Source of the DNA: an uncultured bacterium
Lineage (GTDB): Bacteria; Bacillota; Clostridia; Oscillospirales; Oscillospiraceae
Length of the DNA stretch: 45,820 bases
Assembly (NCBI GenBank): GCA_946056135.1
Contig: CAMGIN010000010.1
Coordinates: 1-45,820 of the forward strand
Reading direction: 5' to 3'
The notes beneath the pieces are model-generated. The model worked only from the letters and a program-made list of their open reading frames with translations. It did not search any database and had not been told where the DNA came from. This document shows, in pieces, positions 22,213 through 29,696 of this stretch. A program made the position numbers and the translations under genes. Each line of letters starts with the position of its first letter. The stretch's first letter is position 1.

Positions 22213-22838
22213 CCCCGGAGACTGCCGGCTACCGCCTGCTGTGCAGCTGTCTGCTGGGCGGAGCCCTGGGGCTGTACTACGGTCTTTTGCGGCCTCTGCG
22301 CCGGCGTCGGCAGGGACTGGCGGACGGGTTGTTCCTGCTTGGGGCGGCATGGGTTTGGATTTATCTGAGCTTCGGAATCTGCGGAGGAGATCTGCGGCTG
22401 GGATATTTTCTTGGCCTTTTGCTTGGGGGGCTTCTCTGGGAACACACCGCCGGAAAGGCACTGCGGCCGGTTTTTGCCGGAATATGGAAGGGAGTGGAAA
22501 AGGCCGGGCGGCTTGCGGTCCTTCCTTTAAAAAAATTTTCGCATTTTGCAAAAATTTTGTTTGCATCTGTGGAAAAATGGGTTACAATAAAGTGGAATCA
22601 TCATTGGCACCAACGGCAAAGGAGTTTAAAAGCAACCCATGAAAAAAAGAACCTATTCCCTGAAAAACCGAAAGGTGGAGCTGCGTCCCTGCCCGGCTTC
22701 TCTGAAGATCGTCCTGATCCTGCTTATCGTGTCCTGTACGGCGGCGCTGGCGGCGCTGCGGTGGGTGCACAACGGCATTCAGGCAGAGATCGAGGGTCTG
22801 CGAAACACCGCCGCCGTTGTGGAATACGCCAACAGTGA
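22209..22838 (+). CDS. yabQ: Sporulation membrane protein YabQ (C-terminus uncertain)
   Basis: This ATG overlaps the yabP stop. The first about 110 residues have the four hydrophobic helices of YabQ (L-L-C-S-C-L-L-G-G-A-L-G-L-Y-Y-G, then L-F-L-L-G-A-A-W-V-W-I-Y). After about residue 115 the frame becomes basic and compositionally unlike YabQ. It runs 200 bp into divIC before reaching a stop, an unusually long overlap. Either YabQ really has this tail, or a frameshift or lost stop near 22560-22640 has extended it. YabQ acts in spore cortex formation. Confidence 0.75.
   Translation: MTPETAGYRLLCSCLLGGALGLYYGLLRPLRRRRQGLADGLFLLGAAWVWIYLSFGICGGDLRLGYFLGLLLGGLLWEHTAGKALRPVFAGIWKGVEKAGRLAVLPLKKFSHFAKILFASVEKWVTIKWNHHWHQRQRSLKATHEKKNLFPEKPKGGAASLPGFSEDRPDPAYRVLYGGAGGAAVGAQRHSGRDRGSAKHRRRCGIRQQ
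22561..22588 (+). promoter_or_regulatory. Promoter of divIC
   Basis: TTGCAT (22561-22566), 16 bp, TACAAT (22583-22588), 51 bp before the divIC start. It allows vegetative expression of divIC apart from the sporulation genes. Confidence 0.5.
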
Positions 22839-22950
22839 GCTGGAACGGAAAAAGGATAGCCTTGGTTCCGTACAGAGCATTGAAGAGATTGCCAAGGAAG
22901 AACTGGGCATGGTGGACCCTGACACGGTGATGATTACGCCCAACAATTAA
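22639..22950 (+). CDS. divIC: Septum formation initiator DivIC/FtsB-like
   Basis: The protein has 103 residues: a basic N-terminus, one membrane helix (I-V-L-I-L-L-I-V-S-C-T-A-A-L-A), a coiled coil outside (about 45-75) and a conserved C-terminal E-E-L-G-M-V-D-P. This is the DivIC/FtsB bitopic plan; the protein joins DivIB/FtsL at the division septum. Ribosome site AAGGAG upstream. Its stop codon is the first base triplet of a foldback element (22949-23117). Confidence 0.88.
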   Translation: MKKRTYSLKNRKVELRPCPASLKIVLILLIVSCTAALAALRWVHNGIQAEIEGLRNTAAVVEYANSELERKKDSLGSVQSIEEIAKEELGMVDPDTVMITPNN

Positions 22951-23117
22951 GGAGCCTCTGAACAAATCGTCTGCGGCTGAAGCAGCGGATCTTTTGTTCC
23001 CCCGGTACGGTTTGAAAAACAGGAAATACATCCAGTATTCCTCTGTTTTCCAAACCTTCCGGAGAACCAAAATCTCTCGCAGTCATCGCTTGCCGATTTT
23101 TTATTCAGAGCTTCCTT
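22949..23117. mobile_element. 169-bp foldback (MITE-like) element
   Basis: Terminal inverted repeats AAGGAGCCTCTGAACAAA (22949-22966) and its counterpart (complement of 23100-23117, AAGGAAGCTCTGAATAAA) match at 15 of 18 positions. The inner sequence is also palindromic to the centre at 23033 (GGTTTGAAAAACAG opposite CTGTTTTCCAAACC). There is no gene inside. It lies between divIC and yabR and uses the divIC stop codon as its left edge. Confidence 0.7.
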
Positions 23118-23179
23118 AACAAAACGCTGTGATACCGGCAACCTAAATTGCCAAAATATATGGAGGATGCAAAACATAT

Positions 23180-23680
23180 ATGGAGTTAACCGTAGGAACT
23201 GTCTTAGAGGGCAAGGTAAAATCGATCACCAACTTCGGCGCGTTCATCTCCCTTCCGGAGAACAAGACCGGGATGGTACATATTTCCGAAGTCGCCAACG
23301 CATACGTCAGCGACATTCGTCAGCACCTGACGGAGGGGCAGGACGTGAAGGTCATGGTCATCGGAACGGATAACGGCAAGATTAATCTGTCCATCAAGCG
23401 CCTGGAGCCCAGACAGCCGCGGGAAAACTCCGGCGGCAGACCCAATTTCCGCGGGAACGGCGGCCCCCAGCGCCGGGAAGGCGGCAACTACCAGAATCGG
23501 GAGAGCCAGCCCCAGAACCAGAACCGCGCCCAGCGCACGCCGGTTCAGCCTGCCGCGCCAAAGACGGCGGATCAGCTGTTCGAGGAAAAGCTGAAAGCTT
23601 TCATGGCCGAGTCCGACAGCAAACTCTCCTCCGTCAAGGCCTACTCCGACCACCGCAGCAAGAGCAGAAGAAGAGGATAA
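23180..23680 (+). CDS. yabR: S1 RNA-binding protein YabR-like
   Basis: The protein has 166 residues. The first about 70 form one S1/OB-fold domain (G-T-V-L-E-G-K-V-K-S-I-T-N-F-G-A-F-I, G-M-V-H-I-S-E-V). The middle is a disordered tail rich in R, N, Q and G, and the end is basic. Same gene order as in B. subtilis (divIC-yabR). It probably binds RNA or ribosomes in the cytoplasm. Start at ATG 23180 after GGAGG. Confidence 0.9.
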   Translation: MELTVGTVLEGKVKSITNFGAFISLPENKTGMVHISEVANAYVSDIRQHLTEGQDVKVMVIGTDNGKINLSIKRLEPRQPRENSGGRPNFRGNGGPQRREGGNYQNRESQPQNQNRAQRTPVQPAAPKTADQLFEEKLKAFMAESDSKLSSVKAYSDHRSKSRRRG

Positions 23681-23685
23681 TCTTT

Positions 23686-23810
23686 TGAATGCTGAATGCT
23701 GAATGTTGAATGATGAATGCACTTGAGGCAGCAATGCGCGAAAAGCTGTGCATAGAGGAAACCATAGGTCCCATTCATCATTCAGCATTTAGCATTCAGC
23801 ATTCAGCATT
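23686..23810. repeat. Inverted pair of heptanucleotide repeat arrays (TGAATGC type)
   Basis: Five successive TGAATGN units at 23686-23720 face five to six complementary CATTCAN units at 23772-23810. The arms can form a long hairpin around about 50 bp of unique sequence, between yabR and the SDR gene. Confidence 0.8.
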
Positions 23811-23832
23811 ATACTAGAAGGGGGGCGGCTTT

Positions 23833-24531
23833 TTGAAGACGGTGGTCATCACCGGTGGGTCCCGGGGGATCGGGGCCGCTGCGGTGGAATTATTTGCTGC
23901 GCGCGGTGACCAGGTGTATTTCCTGTATGAGAAGAATCAGGAGGCTGCGGACACCGTGGCGGAGAAAACCGGCGCGATTCCTATCCGCTGTGATGTGGCG
24001 GACGGACAGGCGGTGCAGGCCGCTTTTGCACAAATCGGGGATGTGGATGTTCTCATCTGCAATGCGGGCATCTGCTGGTATGGCCTTCTGTCCATGATGA
24101 CGGAAAGCGACTGGGACCGGCTGTTCGCGGTGAATGTCAAGGGAATCTACCACTGTGTCAATGCAGCCATGCCGGCGTTTTTGAAAAAACAGCAGGGCTG
24201 TGTCATCACTGTGTCCAGTATGTGGGGACAGGCGGGAGCCTCCTGCGAGGCGGCCTATTCCGCCACCAAAGGTGCGGTGATTGGACTGACCAAGGCCCTG
24301 GCAAAAGAGCTTGGCCCCAGCGGCATTCGGGTGAACTGCGTGGCCCCGGGGGTCATTCTGACGGATATGTGCGCCAATGTGGACCCGGAGATCCTGGCCC
24401 AGATGGCGGAGGAGGCCCCGGTGGGCCGCAACGGCACTGCCATGGACGTGGCAAAGGCTATGGCATATCTGGCGGATGCCGAATTCGTCACCGGCCATGT
24501 GCTCAGCGTCAATGGCGGGTATGTGATATAA
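23833..24531 (+). CDS. Short-chain dehydrogenase/reductase (FabG-like)
   Basis: The protein has 232 residues, starting at TTG 23833 behind AAGGGGGGCGG. Cofactor motif T-G-G-S-R-G-I-G, structural N-A-G-I, catalytic S in V-S-S-M-W and Y-S-A-T-K. It ends with the typical N-G-G. Reduces a carbonyl with NAD(P)H; the closest family resemblance is 3-oxoacyl-ACP reductase, but the substrate is not set by sequence. Followed at 22 bp by rpiB. Confidence 0.88.
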   Translation: MKTVVITGGSRGIGAAAVELFAARGDQVYFLYEKNQEAADTVAEKTGAIPIRCDVADGQAVQAAFAQIGDVDVLICNAGICWYGLLSMMTESDWDRLFAVNVKGIYHCVNAAMPAFLKKQQGCVITVSSMWGQAGASCEAAYSATKGAVIGLTKALAKELGPSGIRVNCVAPGVILTDMCANVDPEILAQMAEEAPVGRNGTAMDVAKAMAYLADAEFVTGHVLSVNGGYVI

Positions 24532-24553
24532 ATACCAGATAAAGGAGAAAAAT

Positions 24554-25000
24554 ATGAAAATTTCTATCGGCTGTGATCACGGCGCGCTGGCGCTGAAAAA
24601 CAAGGTGGCTGCCCATCTGCAGAAGCAGGGACATGAAGTGATCGATTTTGGAACCTACACTGCTGACAGCTGCGACTACCCCGAGTTTGCCGCCGCTGCT
24701 GCCAGGGCTGTCGCCTGCGGTGAATGCGAAAAGGGCATCGTGCTGTGCACCACCGGCATCGGTGTGTCCATCTCTGCCAACAAGGTGGACGGTATCCGCT
24801 GCGCCCTTCTGTCAGATCCCTGGTCCGCCAAAATGACACGGCTCCACAACGATACCAATATGATGGCCCTGGGCGCGGGGGTTGTGGGAGAGAATCTGGC
24901 ACTGGAGATCGTGGATACCTGGCTGGGAACGGAGTTCTCCGGCGAGGAGCGGCACAGCAGACGGATCCATAAGCTCATGGCCCTGGAGCAGGAAAACTGA
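24554..25000 (+). CDS. rpiB: Ribose-5-phosphate isomerase B
   Basis: This 148-residue protein interconverts ribose-5-phosphate and ribulose-5-phosphate in the pentose phosphate pathway. Signature G-C-D-H-G-A at the N-terminus, catalytic Cys in C-T-T-G-I-G-V-S-I-S-A-N-K, and H-N-D-T-N-M-M-A-L-G. Good RBS AAGGAG. The length is standard. The next gene starts two bases after its stop, so they are likely cotranscribed. Confidence 0.93.
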   Translation: MKISIGCDHGALALKNKVAAHLQKQGHEVIDFGTYTADSCDYPEFAAAAARAVACGECEKGIVLCTTGIGVSISANKVDGIRCALLSDPWSAKMTRLHNDTNMMALGAGVVGENLALEIVDTWLGTEFSGEERHSRRIHKLMALEQEN

Positions 25001-25001
25001 T

Positions 25002-25334
25002 ATGAGCATCGTCGTGAACCTGTACTACACCGGCACCAACGGCAGCGCCCGGAAATTCGCCGAGGAGATGGAAACCAGCGGCACGGCAGACCGGATCCGG
25101 GCGGAGGAGGGCAACGAACGCTATGCCTATTTTCTCCCCATGGAGGATCCGGAGACGGTGCTGCTGATCGATGCGTGGAAGGATCAGCAGGCCCTGGACG
25201 TTCATCACGCCTCGCCCATGATGGAGACCATCGCGAAGCTGCGGGAGAAGTATGACCTGCACATGCGGGCGGAGCGGTATGTCACCGATGCGGACGGCAT
25301 TCCGGCATCCGATGCGAAATTCCTGAAAAAATAA
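25002..25334 (+). CDS. Antibiotic biosynthesis monooxygenase (ABM)-domain protein
   Basis: This 110-residue protein starts at ATG 25002, immediately after the rpiB stop. It contains the single dimeric ferredoxin-like ABM domain (Y-A-Y-F-L-P-M-E-D-P-E-T-V-L-L-I-D-A-W, D-V-H-H-A-S-P-M-M). Family members include quinol monooxygenase YgiN-like proteins, many with unknown function. A terminator follows at 25337-25375. Confidence 0.8.
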   Translation: MSIVVNLYYTGTNGSARKFAEEMETSGTADRIRAEEGNERYAYFLPMEDPETVLLIDAWKDQQALDVHHASPMMETIAKLREKYDLHMRAERYVTDADGIPASDAKFLKK

Positions 25335-25336
25335 GA

Positions 25337-25375
25337 AACAGACGGCAGCTCCGGGCAGAACTGCCGCCTGTTTTT
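25337..25375. terminator. Terminator after the ABM gene
   Basis: AACAGACGGCAG (25337-25348) pairs with CTGCCGCCTGTT (25361-25372), one mismatch, then a T run. Confidence 0.8.
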
Positions 25376-25376
25376 G

Positions 25377-25661
25377 TCAACGGAATCGGTAGCCTGCCTC
25401 CAGAAGACGGGTCAGAGCTTCGTTGGCTTCCTCGTCTGTGAACAAACTTGTGAAGCGCTTGTCGATGACCAGGGCCTCCAGGCTCAACTCCAGGTGTCCG
25501 CAGCGCTGCAGGGCGTTGAATCCGTCGCTGAGACGGCTGCCGGACAGAGAACGCCGGGCGGTCTTCAGAGCATCCTCCGGCGGAACCGGCCGCATACGGA
25601 CACCGAGGTCTTCTGCCTTTGCCCGGGCGGCTTCCCAGGCGGTGATAAATGCTTTTTCCAT
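25377..25661 (-). CDS. Conserved hypothetical helical protein
   Basis: This 94-residue, helix-rich protein starts at the ATG at 25661 behind GGAGGG. It has regular leucine spacing (L-S-L-E-A-L-V-I-D-K-R-F-T-S-L-F-T-D) but no motif I recognise. It stands alone between two terminators (25337-25375 and 25769-25794). GC and codon use fit the backbone, so it is probably a native gene. Function unknown. Confidence 0.7.
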   Translation of the reverse strand: MEKAFITAWEAARAKAEDLGVRMRPVPPEDALKTARRSLSGSRLSDGFNALQRCGHLELSLEALVIDKRFTSLFTDEEANEALTRLLEAGYRFR

Positions 25662-25768
25662 GGGTCCCTCCTAGAATATAGCGTGTTTTGCTGCGTGGGA
25701 TCGATGATTGCTTGTGATGTGCTGCCAGCGCCTTCCGCGACTTCCGACAGATATTTTCCACGATGCCG

Positions 25769-25794
25769 AAAAGGCCGCCTCCAGGCGGCCTTTT
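25769..25794 (-). terminator. Terminator of the dap operon
   Basis: Perfect 12-bp stem AAAAGGCCGCCT / AGGCGGCCTTTT with a 2-nt loop, directly after the dapF stop on the minus strand. Confidence 0.85.
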
Positions 25795-25797
25795 TGG

Positions 25798-26577
25798 TTA
25801 GGATATTTCGTAGATTTTCACGATCTGCGTCGGGCCTTCCAGCAGAATGGAATTAACCTGTCCGTTTTCGCCGTCCACAGTGACCTTCAGGGTGCCGCCC
25901 CGGTTGTAGGCAGTCAGGATACCGCCGGGGAGCCGGCCCAGCTTCCACAGCGCGGAGGCAGTGGACCCGCAGCCAGTGCCGCAGGCCAGGGTATAGTCCT
26001 CCACACCCCGCTCAAAGGTCAGAATCCGGACCTCTGCCTCCCCGATGCTCTGATAGAAATTCACATTGGCCCCTTTGGGAAAGGCTTTGTCAAACCGCAA
26101 TGCCCGCAGCTCCTCTTTTAGGCCATCCGCGTCGGCCCAGAGGTCACCAAAGTATTCCTTCACCGCGTGGGGAACGCCGGGATTGCCCAGCTCCACATAG
26201 GCCACATCCCCCTTGCGGTGCAGGTCCAGCACGCTGGGGTTATTCAGCTTCACCCGGTATTGGTTCTGATCCAGTCGCCAGCCGGGCACCAGTCCCGCGT
26301 CGGTCTCCACGGTCATTTCCGCCCCGGCAATCCCCAGGTCATAGGCAAACCGGCAGATGCACCGGGCGCCGTTGCCGCACATCTCGCCCCGGGAGCCGTC
26401 GGCATTATAGAAGTGAAGCCGGAAATCCGCTTGGTCCGAATTGTCCACAGCCATAAACCCGTCAGCACCGGTAAGTTTACATAACTCTATTGCCGACTGC
26501 TCAAAATCCATCTGTATTCCCCGGGCGTCTACGACCATAAAGTCGTTTCCCGCTCCGTTCATATAATATACCTGCAT
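25798..26577 (-). CDS. dapF: Diaminopimelate epimerase
   Basis: This 259-residue enzyme converts LL- to meso-diaminopimelate for lysine and peptidoglycan. The two catalytic cysteines are in G-E-M-C-G-N-G-A-R-C and A-C-G-T-G-C-G-S-T. N-terminus Y-Y-M-N-G-A-G-N-D-F. Start chosen at the ATG at 26577 (behind AAGGAG); the longer frame to 26619 runs into the heptad repeat. It is last in the operon dapA-dapB-dapF, separated from dapB by 69 bp that carry heptad repeats. Confidence 0.95.
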   Translation of the reverse strand: MQVYYMNGAGNDFMVVDARGIQMDFEQSAIELCKLTGADGFMAVDNSDQADFRLHFYNADGSRGEMCGNGARCICRFAYDLGIAGAEMTVETDAGLVPGWRLDQNQYRVKLNNPSVLDLHRKGDVAYVELGNPGVPHAVKEYFGDLWADADGLKEELRALRFDKAFPKGANVNFYQSIGEAEVRILTFERGVEDYTLACGTGCGSTASALWKLGRLPGGILTAYNRGGTLKVTVDGENGQVNSILLEGPTQIVKIYEIS

Positions 26578-26615
26578 AAAAACTCCTTCGCCAAAGGTTC
26601 GTTTCCGTTCATTTT

Positions 26616-26643
26616 GCATTCAGCATTCTGCATTCTGCATTTT
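26616..26643. repeat. Heptanucleotide array inside the dap operon (GCATTCW)
   Basis: Four tandem heptads (GCATTCA, GCATTCT, GCATTCT, GCATTTT) lie between dapB and dapF. Same family as the arrays at 23686-23810; a degenerate copy is at about 28984-28996. Confidence 0.75.
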
Positions 26644-26646
26644 TCT

Positions 26647-27366
26647 TCAGCCCAGCAGGTTCTCCATATTGTACATCCCGGGGCCCTTTCCCTCCATGAA
26701 CCTTGCCGCGTCCACCGCCCCGTCTGCCAGCATGGCCCGGGTGACGGCTTCGTGCTTCAGGGTCAGGCACTGGGTTCCGGTGTGGATGTGAACCTCATGG
26801 ACACCGACCACGCTGCCCATTCGCAGGGAGGAAATGCCGATCTCGCTTTTTTTCCGCTTGCCTTCCCCGGCTCGGCCGCAGTGAGCGGCAGCCTCGGGAC
26901 GGACCTCCCGGATGGCGTTGAACAGCATCAGCGCGGTGCCGCTGGGGGCGTCCACTTTCCGATTGTGGTGAACCTCCACAATCTCAATGTCCGCGTCCGG
27001 GAAATACCGGGCGGCCTCCTTCGCCAGGCGGCACAGCACTGCAATGCCCAGGCTCATGTTGCCGGAGAAGAACACGGGGATCTCTCTGGCAGCGTCGGAG
27101 ATCAGGGCCTTTTCCTCTGCCGTGTGGCCCGTGGTTCCGATGACCGCAGCCGCTCCGATCTGCTTCGCGTATGCCAGCACATCCGCCGCGGCGGTGTGGT
27201 GGGAGAAGTCAATGACCACGTCCGCTTCCACATTGCCCAGCTCCGAGAAGGTTTTGGCGACGCCGTTTTCGCCGTCGATGCTGACCTTGCCCACCACTTC
27301 TTCCCCGAGAATGCCGCAGATCAGCTTGCCCATTGCGCCGTTGGCGCCGCAGATTACAGCCTTCAT
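26647..27366 (-). CDS. dapB: 4-hydroxy-tetrahydrodipicolinate reductase
   Basis: This 239-residue enzyme performs the second step of DAP synthesis, using NAD(P)H. Cofactor motif G-A-N-G-A-M-G-K at the N-terminus; active-site block E-V-H-H-N-R-K-V-D-A-P-S-G-T-A with the catalytic His and Lys. Its start overlaps the dapA stop by 4 bp (ATGA), so the pair is translationally coupled. Confidence 0.95.
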   Translation of the reverse strand: MKAVICGANGAMGKLICGILGEEVVGKVSIDGENGVAKTFSELGNVEADVVIDFSHHTAAADVLAYAKQIGAAAVIGTTGHTAEEKALISDAAREIPVFFSGNMSLGIAVLCRLAKEAARYFPDADIEIVEVHHNRKVDAPSGTALMLFNAIREVRPEAAAHCGRAGEGKRKKSEIGISSLRMGSVVGVHEVHIHTGTQCLTLKHEAVTRAMLADGAVDAARFMEGKGPGMYNMENLLG

Positions 27367-28250
27367 ACGTTGATCCCCAGCTTTCTCATCTCATCAAACA
27401 GCTTGGCCCGGGTGCCGTCCTCCATGGGGGTCAGGGGCAGGCGCAGAATTTCCTTGCCGTAGCCCATGGCGGAAACCGCCGCCTTGGCGGGAATGGGGTT
27501 GACCTCGCTGAACAGGGCGTTGGTCAGGGGCAGCAGCTTGCACTGCCACTGGGCGGCGGTCTTGTAGTCCCCGGCCTTGCAGGCGTCGGTCATGGCTACG
27601 GCTTCCTTGGGAACCACGTTGCTCAAGACGCTGATGGTGCCCGCAGCGCCCATGGCCATCATGGGAACCGTCAGGGCATCCTCGCCGGAATAGACGTCAA
27701 TCTTGTCGCCGCACAGCTGCATGATCTCCACCATCTGGGCCATATTGCCGGTGGCTTCCTTCACAGCGGCGATCCGGGGATGCTCCGCCAGCTTGGCAAC
27801 GGTCTTGGGCAGCAGGTTGCAGCCGGTGCGACCGGGGACGTTGTAGAGGATCACAGGCACTGTGGAAGCGTCGGCCACGGTGGTGAAGTGCTGGATCAGG
27901 CCGTTCTGGGTGGCCTTGTTGTAGTAGGGGGTTACCACCAGGACGGCGTCCGCTCCTACCTCGCATGCAGCCCGGGTGTTGCGCAGGACATGCTCGGTGT
28001 TGTTGGTGCCGGTACCGGCGATGACGGGAATCCGGCCCGCCACCTTCTGCACGGTGTAGCGGATCACCTCTGTCTGGTCCTCCGGCTCGATGGTGGCGTT
28101 TTCGCCGGTGGTGCCCATGACCACGATGGCGTTGATGCCGCTTTCAATCTGGAACTCGATAAAGTGGCCCAGGGCTTCGTAGTCGATGCCGGTTTCGGTC
28201 ATAGGGGTGACAATTGCGGTGGCCATACCGGTAAAGATGGTGATCTTCAT
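27363..28250 (-). CDS. dapA: 4-hydroxy-tetrahydrodipicolinate synthase
   Basis: This 295-residue TIM-barrel aldolase condenses pyruvate with aspartate semialdehyde. Visible motifs: G-T-T-G-E-N-A-T, Y-N-V-P-G-R-T-G (with the catalytic Tyr), and the Schiff-base Lys in A-A-V-K-E-A-T-G-N. First gene of the dap operon; ATG at 28250 with GGAG upstream. No lysine riboswitch is visible in the short 53-bp gap upstream, so expression probably starts further up, through DUF2461 or beyond. Confidence 0.95.
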   Translation of the reverse strand: MKITIFTGMATAIVTPMTETGIDYEALGHFIEFQIESGINAIVVMGTTGENATIEPEDQTEVIRYTVQKVAGRIPVIAGTGTNNTEHVLRNTRAACEVGADAVLVVTPYYNKATQNGLIQHFTTVADASTVPVILYNVPGRTGCNLLPKTVAKLAEHPRIAAVKEATGNMAQMVEIMQLCGDKIDVYSGEDALTVPMMAMGAAGTISVLSNVVPKEAVAMTDACKAGDYKTAAQWQCKLLPLTNALFSEVNPIPAKAAVSAMGYGKEILRLPLTPMEDGTRAKLFDEMRKLGINV

Positions 28251-28303
28251 GTTCTTATCTCTCCATTATTTTTTGATTTGCTGCCGCATGGTCGGTGCGG
28301 CAC

Positions 28304-28954
28304 TTAAACTTTAAACTGATTGAAATATTCATACAGGGGCGTTAGCTTCTCGAAGAAGTCCGCCACCTCCTGCTTTAGCTCCGGGCCAAAAAGCGCCGGA
28401 CCGGGTGCCGCGTCCCGAACGCAGCCGATCTGGGCCTTCCAGGCGAAGTAAGGCACCAGGGCCGGGTTGTCTGTGGGCTTGGGACGTTTATAGCATTCCG
28501 CCGTAACCCCCATACCCACTGCTTCTTCTGTCGTCCGGATGAGATTTAGAAATTCATCGGGATAAGCGGTGATACGGCGGCGGAAATTCTCCATAGAAGC
28601 CGTCCGGGGATGCCACAGGAAGAAGCCATAGGATGCCCCCTCCGGGGTAATCTCGAAGTACAGGCAGGGATTCTCTGCCCACCACTCCACATCCTGGCGG
28701 ATGCAGATCCACAGGCTTTCCTTGTATGGGTCCGGATGGTGCAGCCGGGCATCCCGGTAGATGCGGCTGACCTTCAGGATATTGCCGGGCTTGTCCAGGA
28801 ACGGCGAAAACAGCTCCTGCCCCAGGGCCTTCATTGGCTCGTACAGGGCGGTGACATACTGCTGCTTGTGTTCCAGGAACCAGTCCCGGTTGTTGTTCAT
28901 GCGGATTCCCCAGAGAAAATCAAAGGTCTCCGGAGTGAAGCCGGTAAACATCAA
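28304..28954 (-). CDS. DUF2461 (TIGR02453) family protein
   Basis: This 216-residue cytoplasmic protein has the family pattern F-T-G-F-T-P-E-T-F-D-F-L near the N-terminus, N-N-N-R-D-W-F-L-E-H-K, and a later R-I-Y-R-D-A-R segment. Function of the family is unknown. It is upstream of dapA on the same strand, 53 bp apart, and could be cotranscribed with it. Confidence 0.85.
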   Translation of the reverse strand: MMFTGFTPETFDFLWGIRMNNNRDWFLEHKQQYVTALYEPMKALGQELFSPFLDKPGNILKVSRIYRDARLHHPDPYKESLWICIRQDVEWWAENPCLYFEITPEGASYGFFLWHPRTASMENFRRRITAYPDEFLNLIRTTEEAVGMGVTAECYKRPKPTDNPALVPYFAWKAQIGCVRDAAPGPALFGPELKQEVADFFEKLTPLYEYFNQFKV

Positions 28955-29012
28955 ACCACCTCGCTATATGAAAATGCGAAACGCAGAATGCTGAATAAGA
29001 TTGAGATGCCTG

Positions 29013-29696
29013 TTACCGCAAGATTAGGGAGGGCTCTTCCTCGGTCCGTTTCGGTCTTGTCTTGTAGATCACCTGGCCCAAATGTTTGGTCTTGACCTCC
29101 CGATCAGGAAGCTCGAAGGCATAGCGTTCGCAGGCGTTGAGGATTCGTGTGCCGTTGTAGGTAATCTCCCGGGAGATGTCGTGGCCGTAGGACATGTGGA
29201 CATGGCCGTGAACCAGGATTTCCGGATGGTACTTGTCCAGCAGCTCCCGCAAGGCTTCGAAGCCCCAGTGGGCGGGATCCTCCGCATCTCCCAGCCCCCG
29301 GGGCGGTGCATGGGTCACCACAATGTCCACCCCGCCCAACCGCTTCAGCTGCCAGCGAAGCTTCGCGATCCGTGTGCGCATCTCATGTTCCGTATACTGG
29401 TGAGCCCCCCGGTGGTATTTCCGGCAGCCCCCCAGACCCAGAATCCGCAGGCCGTTGTACAGGACGATCTGGCCGTCGATACAGTCGCAGCCCTCCGGCG
29501 GCACCTGGTCATAGTTGACATCGTGATTTCCGTGGACGTACAGCAGGGGACACCGGGCCATGGTCACCAGGAAGCTGAGGTATTTGGCATTCAGGTCGCC
29601 GCAGGACAGGATCAGATCATATTCCGCCAGCTTGCCGGGGACATAGTAATCCCACAGGGCAGGGCACTCTTCATCGGATATGGTCAAAATCTTCAC
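29013..29696 (-). CDS. Metallophosphoesterase (calcineurin-like)
   Basis: This 227-residue protein starts at the GTG at 29696, preceded by AAGGAGG; the frame to 29804 is only the end of the upstream gene in another phase. Motifs: G-D-L-N, G-N-H-D, T-H-A-P, and G-H-V-H. The usual first metal motif D-x-H is replaced by S-D-E-E near the N-terminus. It overlaps the ParB-BMP gene by 26 bp and is surely cotranscribed with it. Possible work: cleaving a phosphodiester, perhaps a nucleotide signal. Confidence 0.82.
   Translation of the reverse strand: MKILTISDEECPALWDYYVPGKLAEYDLILSCGDLNAKYLSFLVTMARCPLLYVHGNHDVNYDQVPPEGCDCIDGQIVLYNGLRILGLGGCRKYHRGAHQYTEHEMRTRIAKLRWQLKRLGGVDIVVTHAPPRGLGDAEDPAHWGFEALRELLDKYHPEILVHGHVHMSYGHDISREITYNGTRILNACERYAFELPDREVKTKHLGQVIYKTRPKRTEEEPSLILR

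Noticed and set aside
23686-23810. Possible CRISPR array from the regular short repeats
   Set aside because: The unit is 7 bp with no spacers, the two halves are inverted, and no cas genes are present.
28282-28305. Hairpin between dapA and DUF2461 as a terminator
   Set aside because: The stem exists, but no T run follows on the minus strand, so termination is not supported and cotranscription stays possible.
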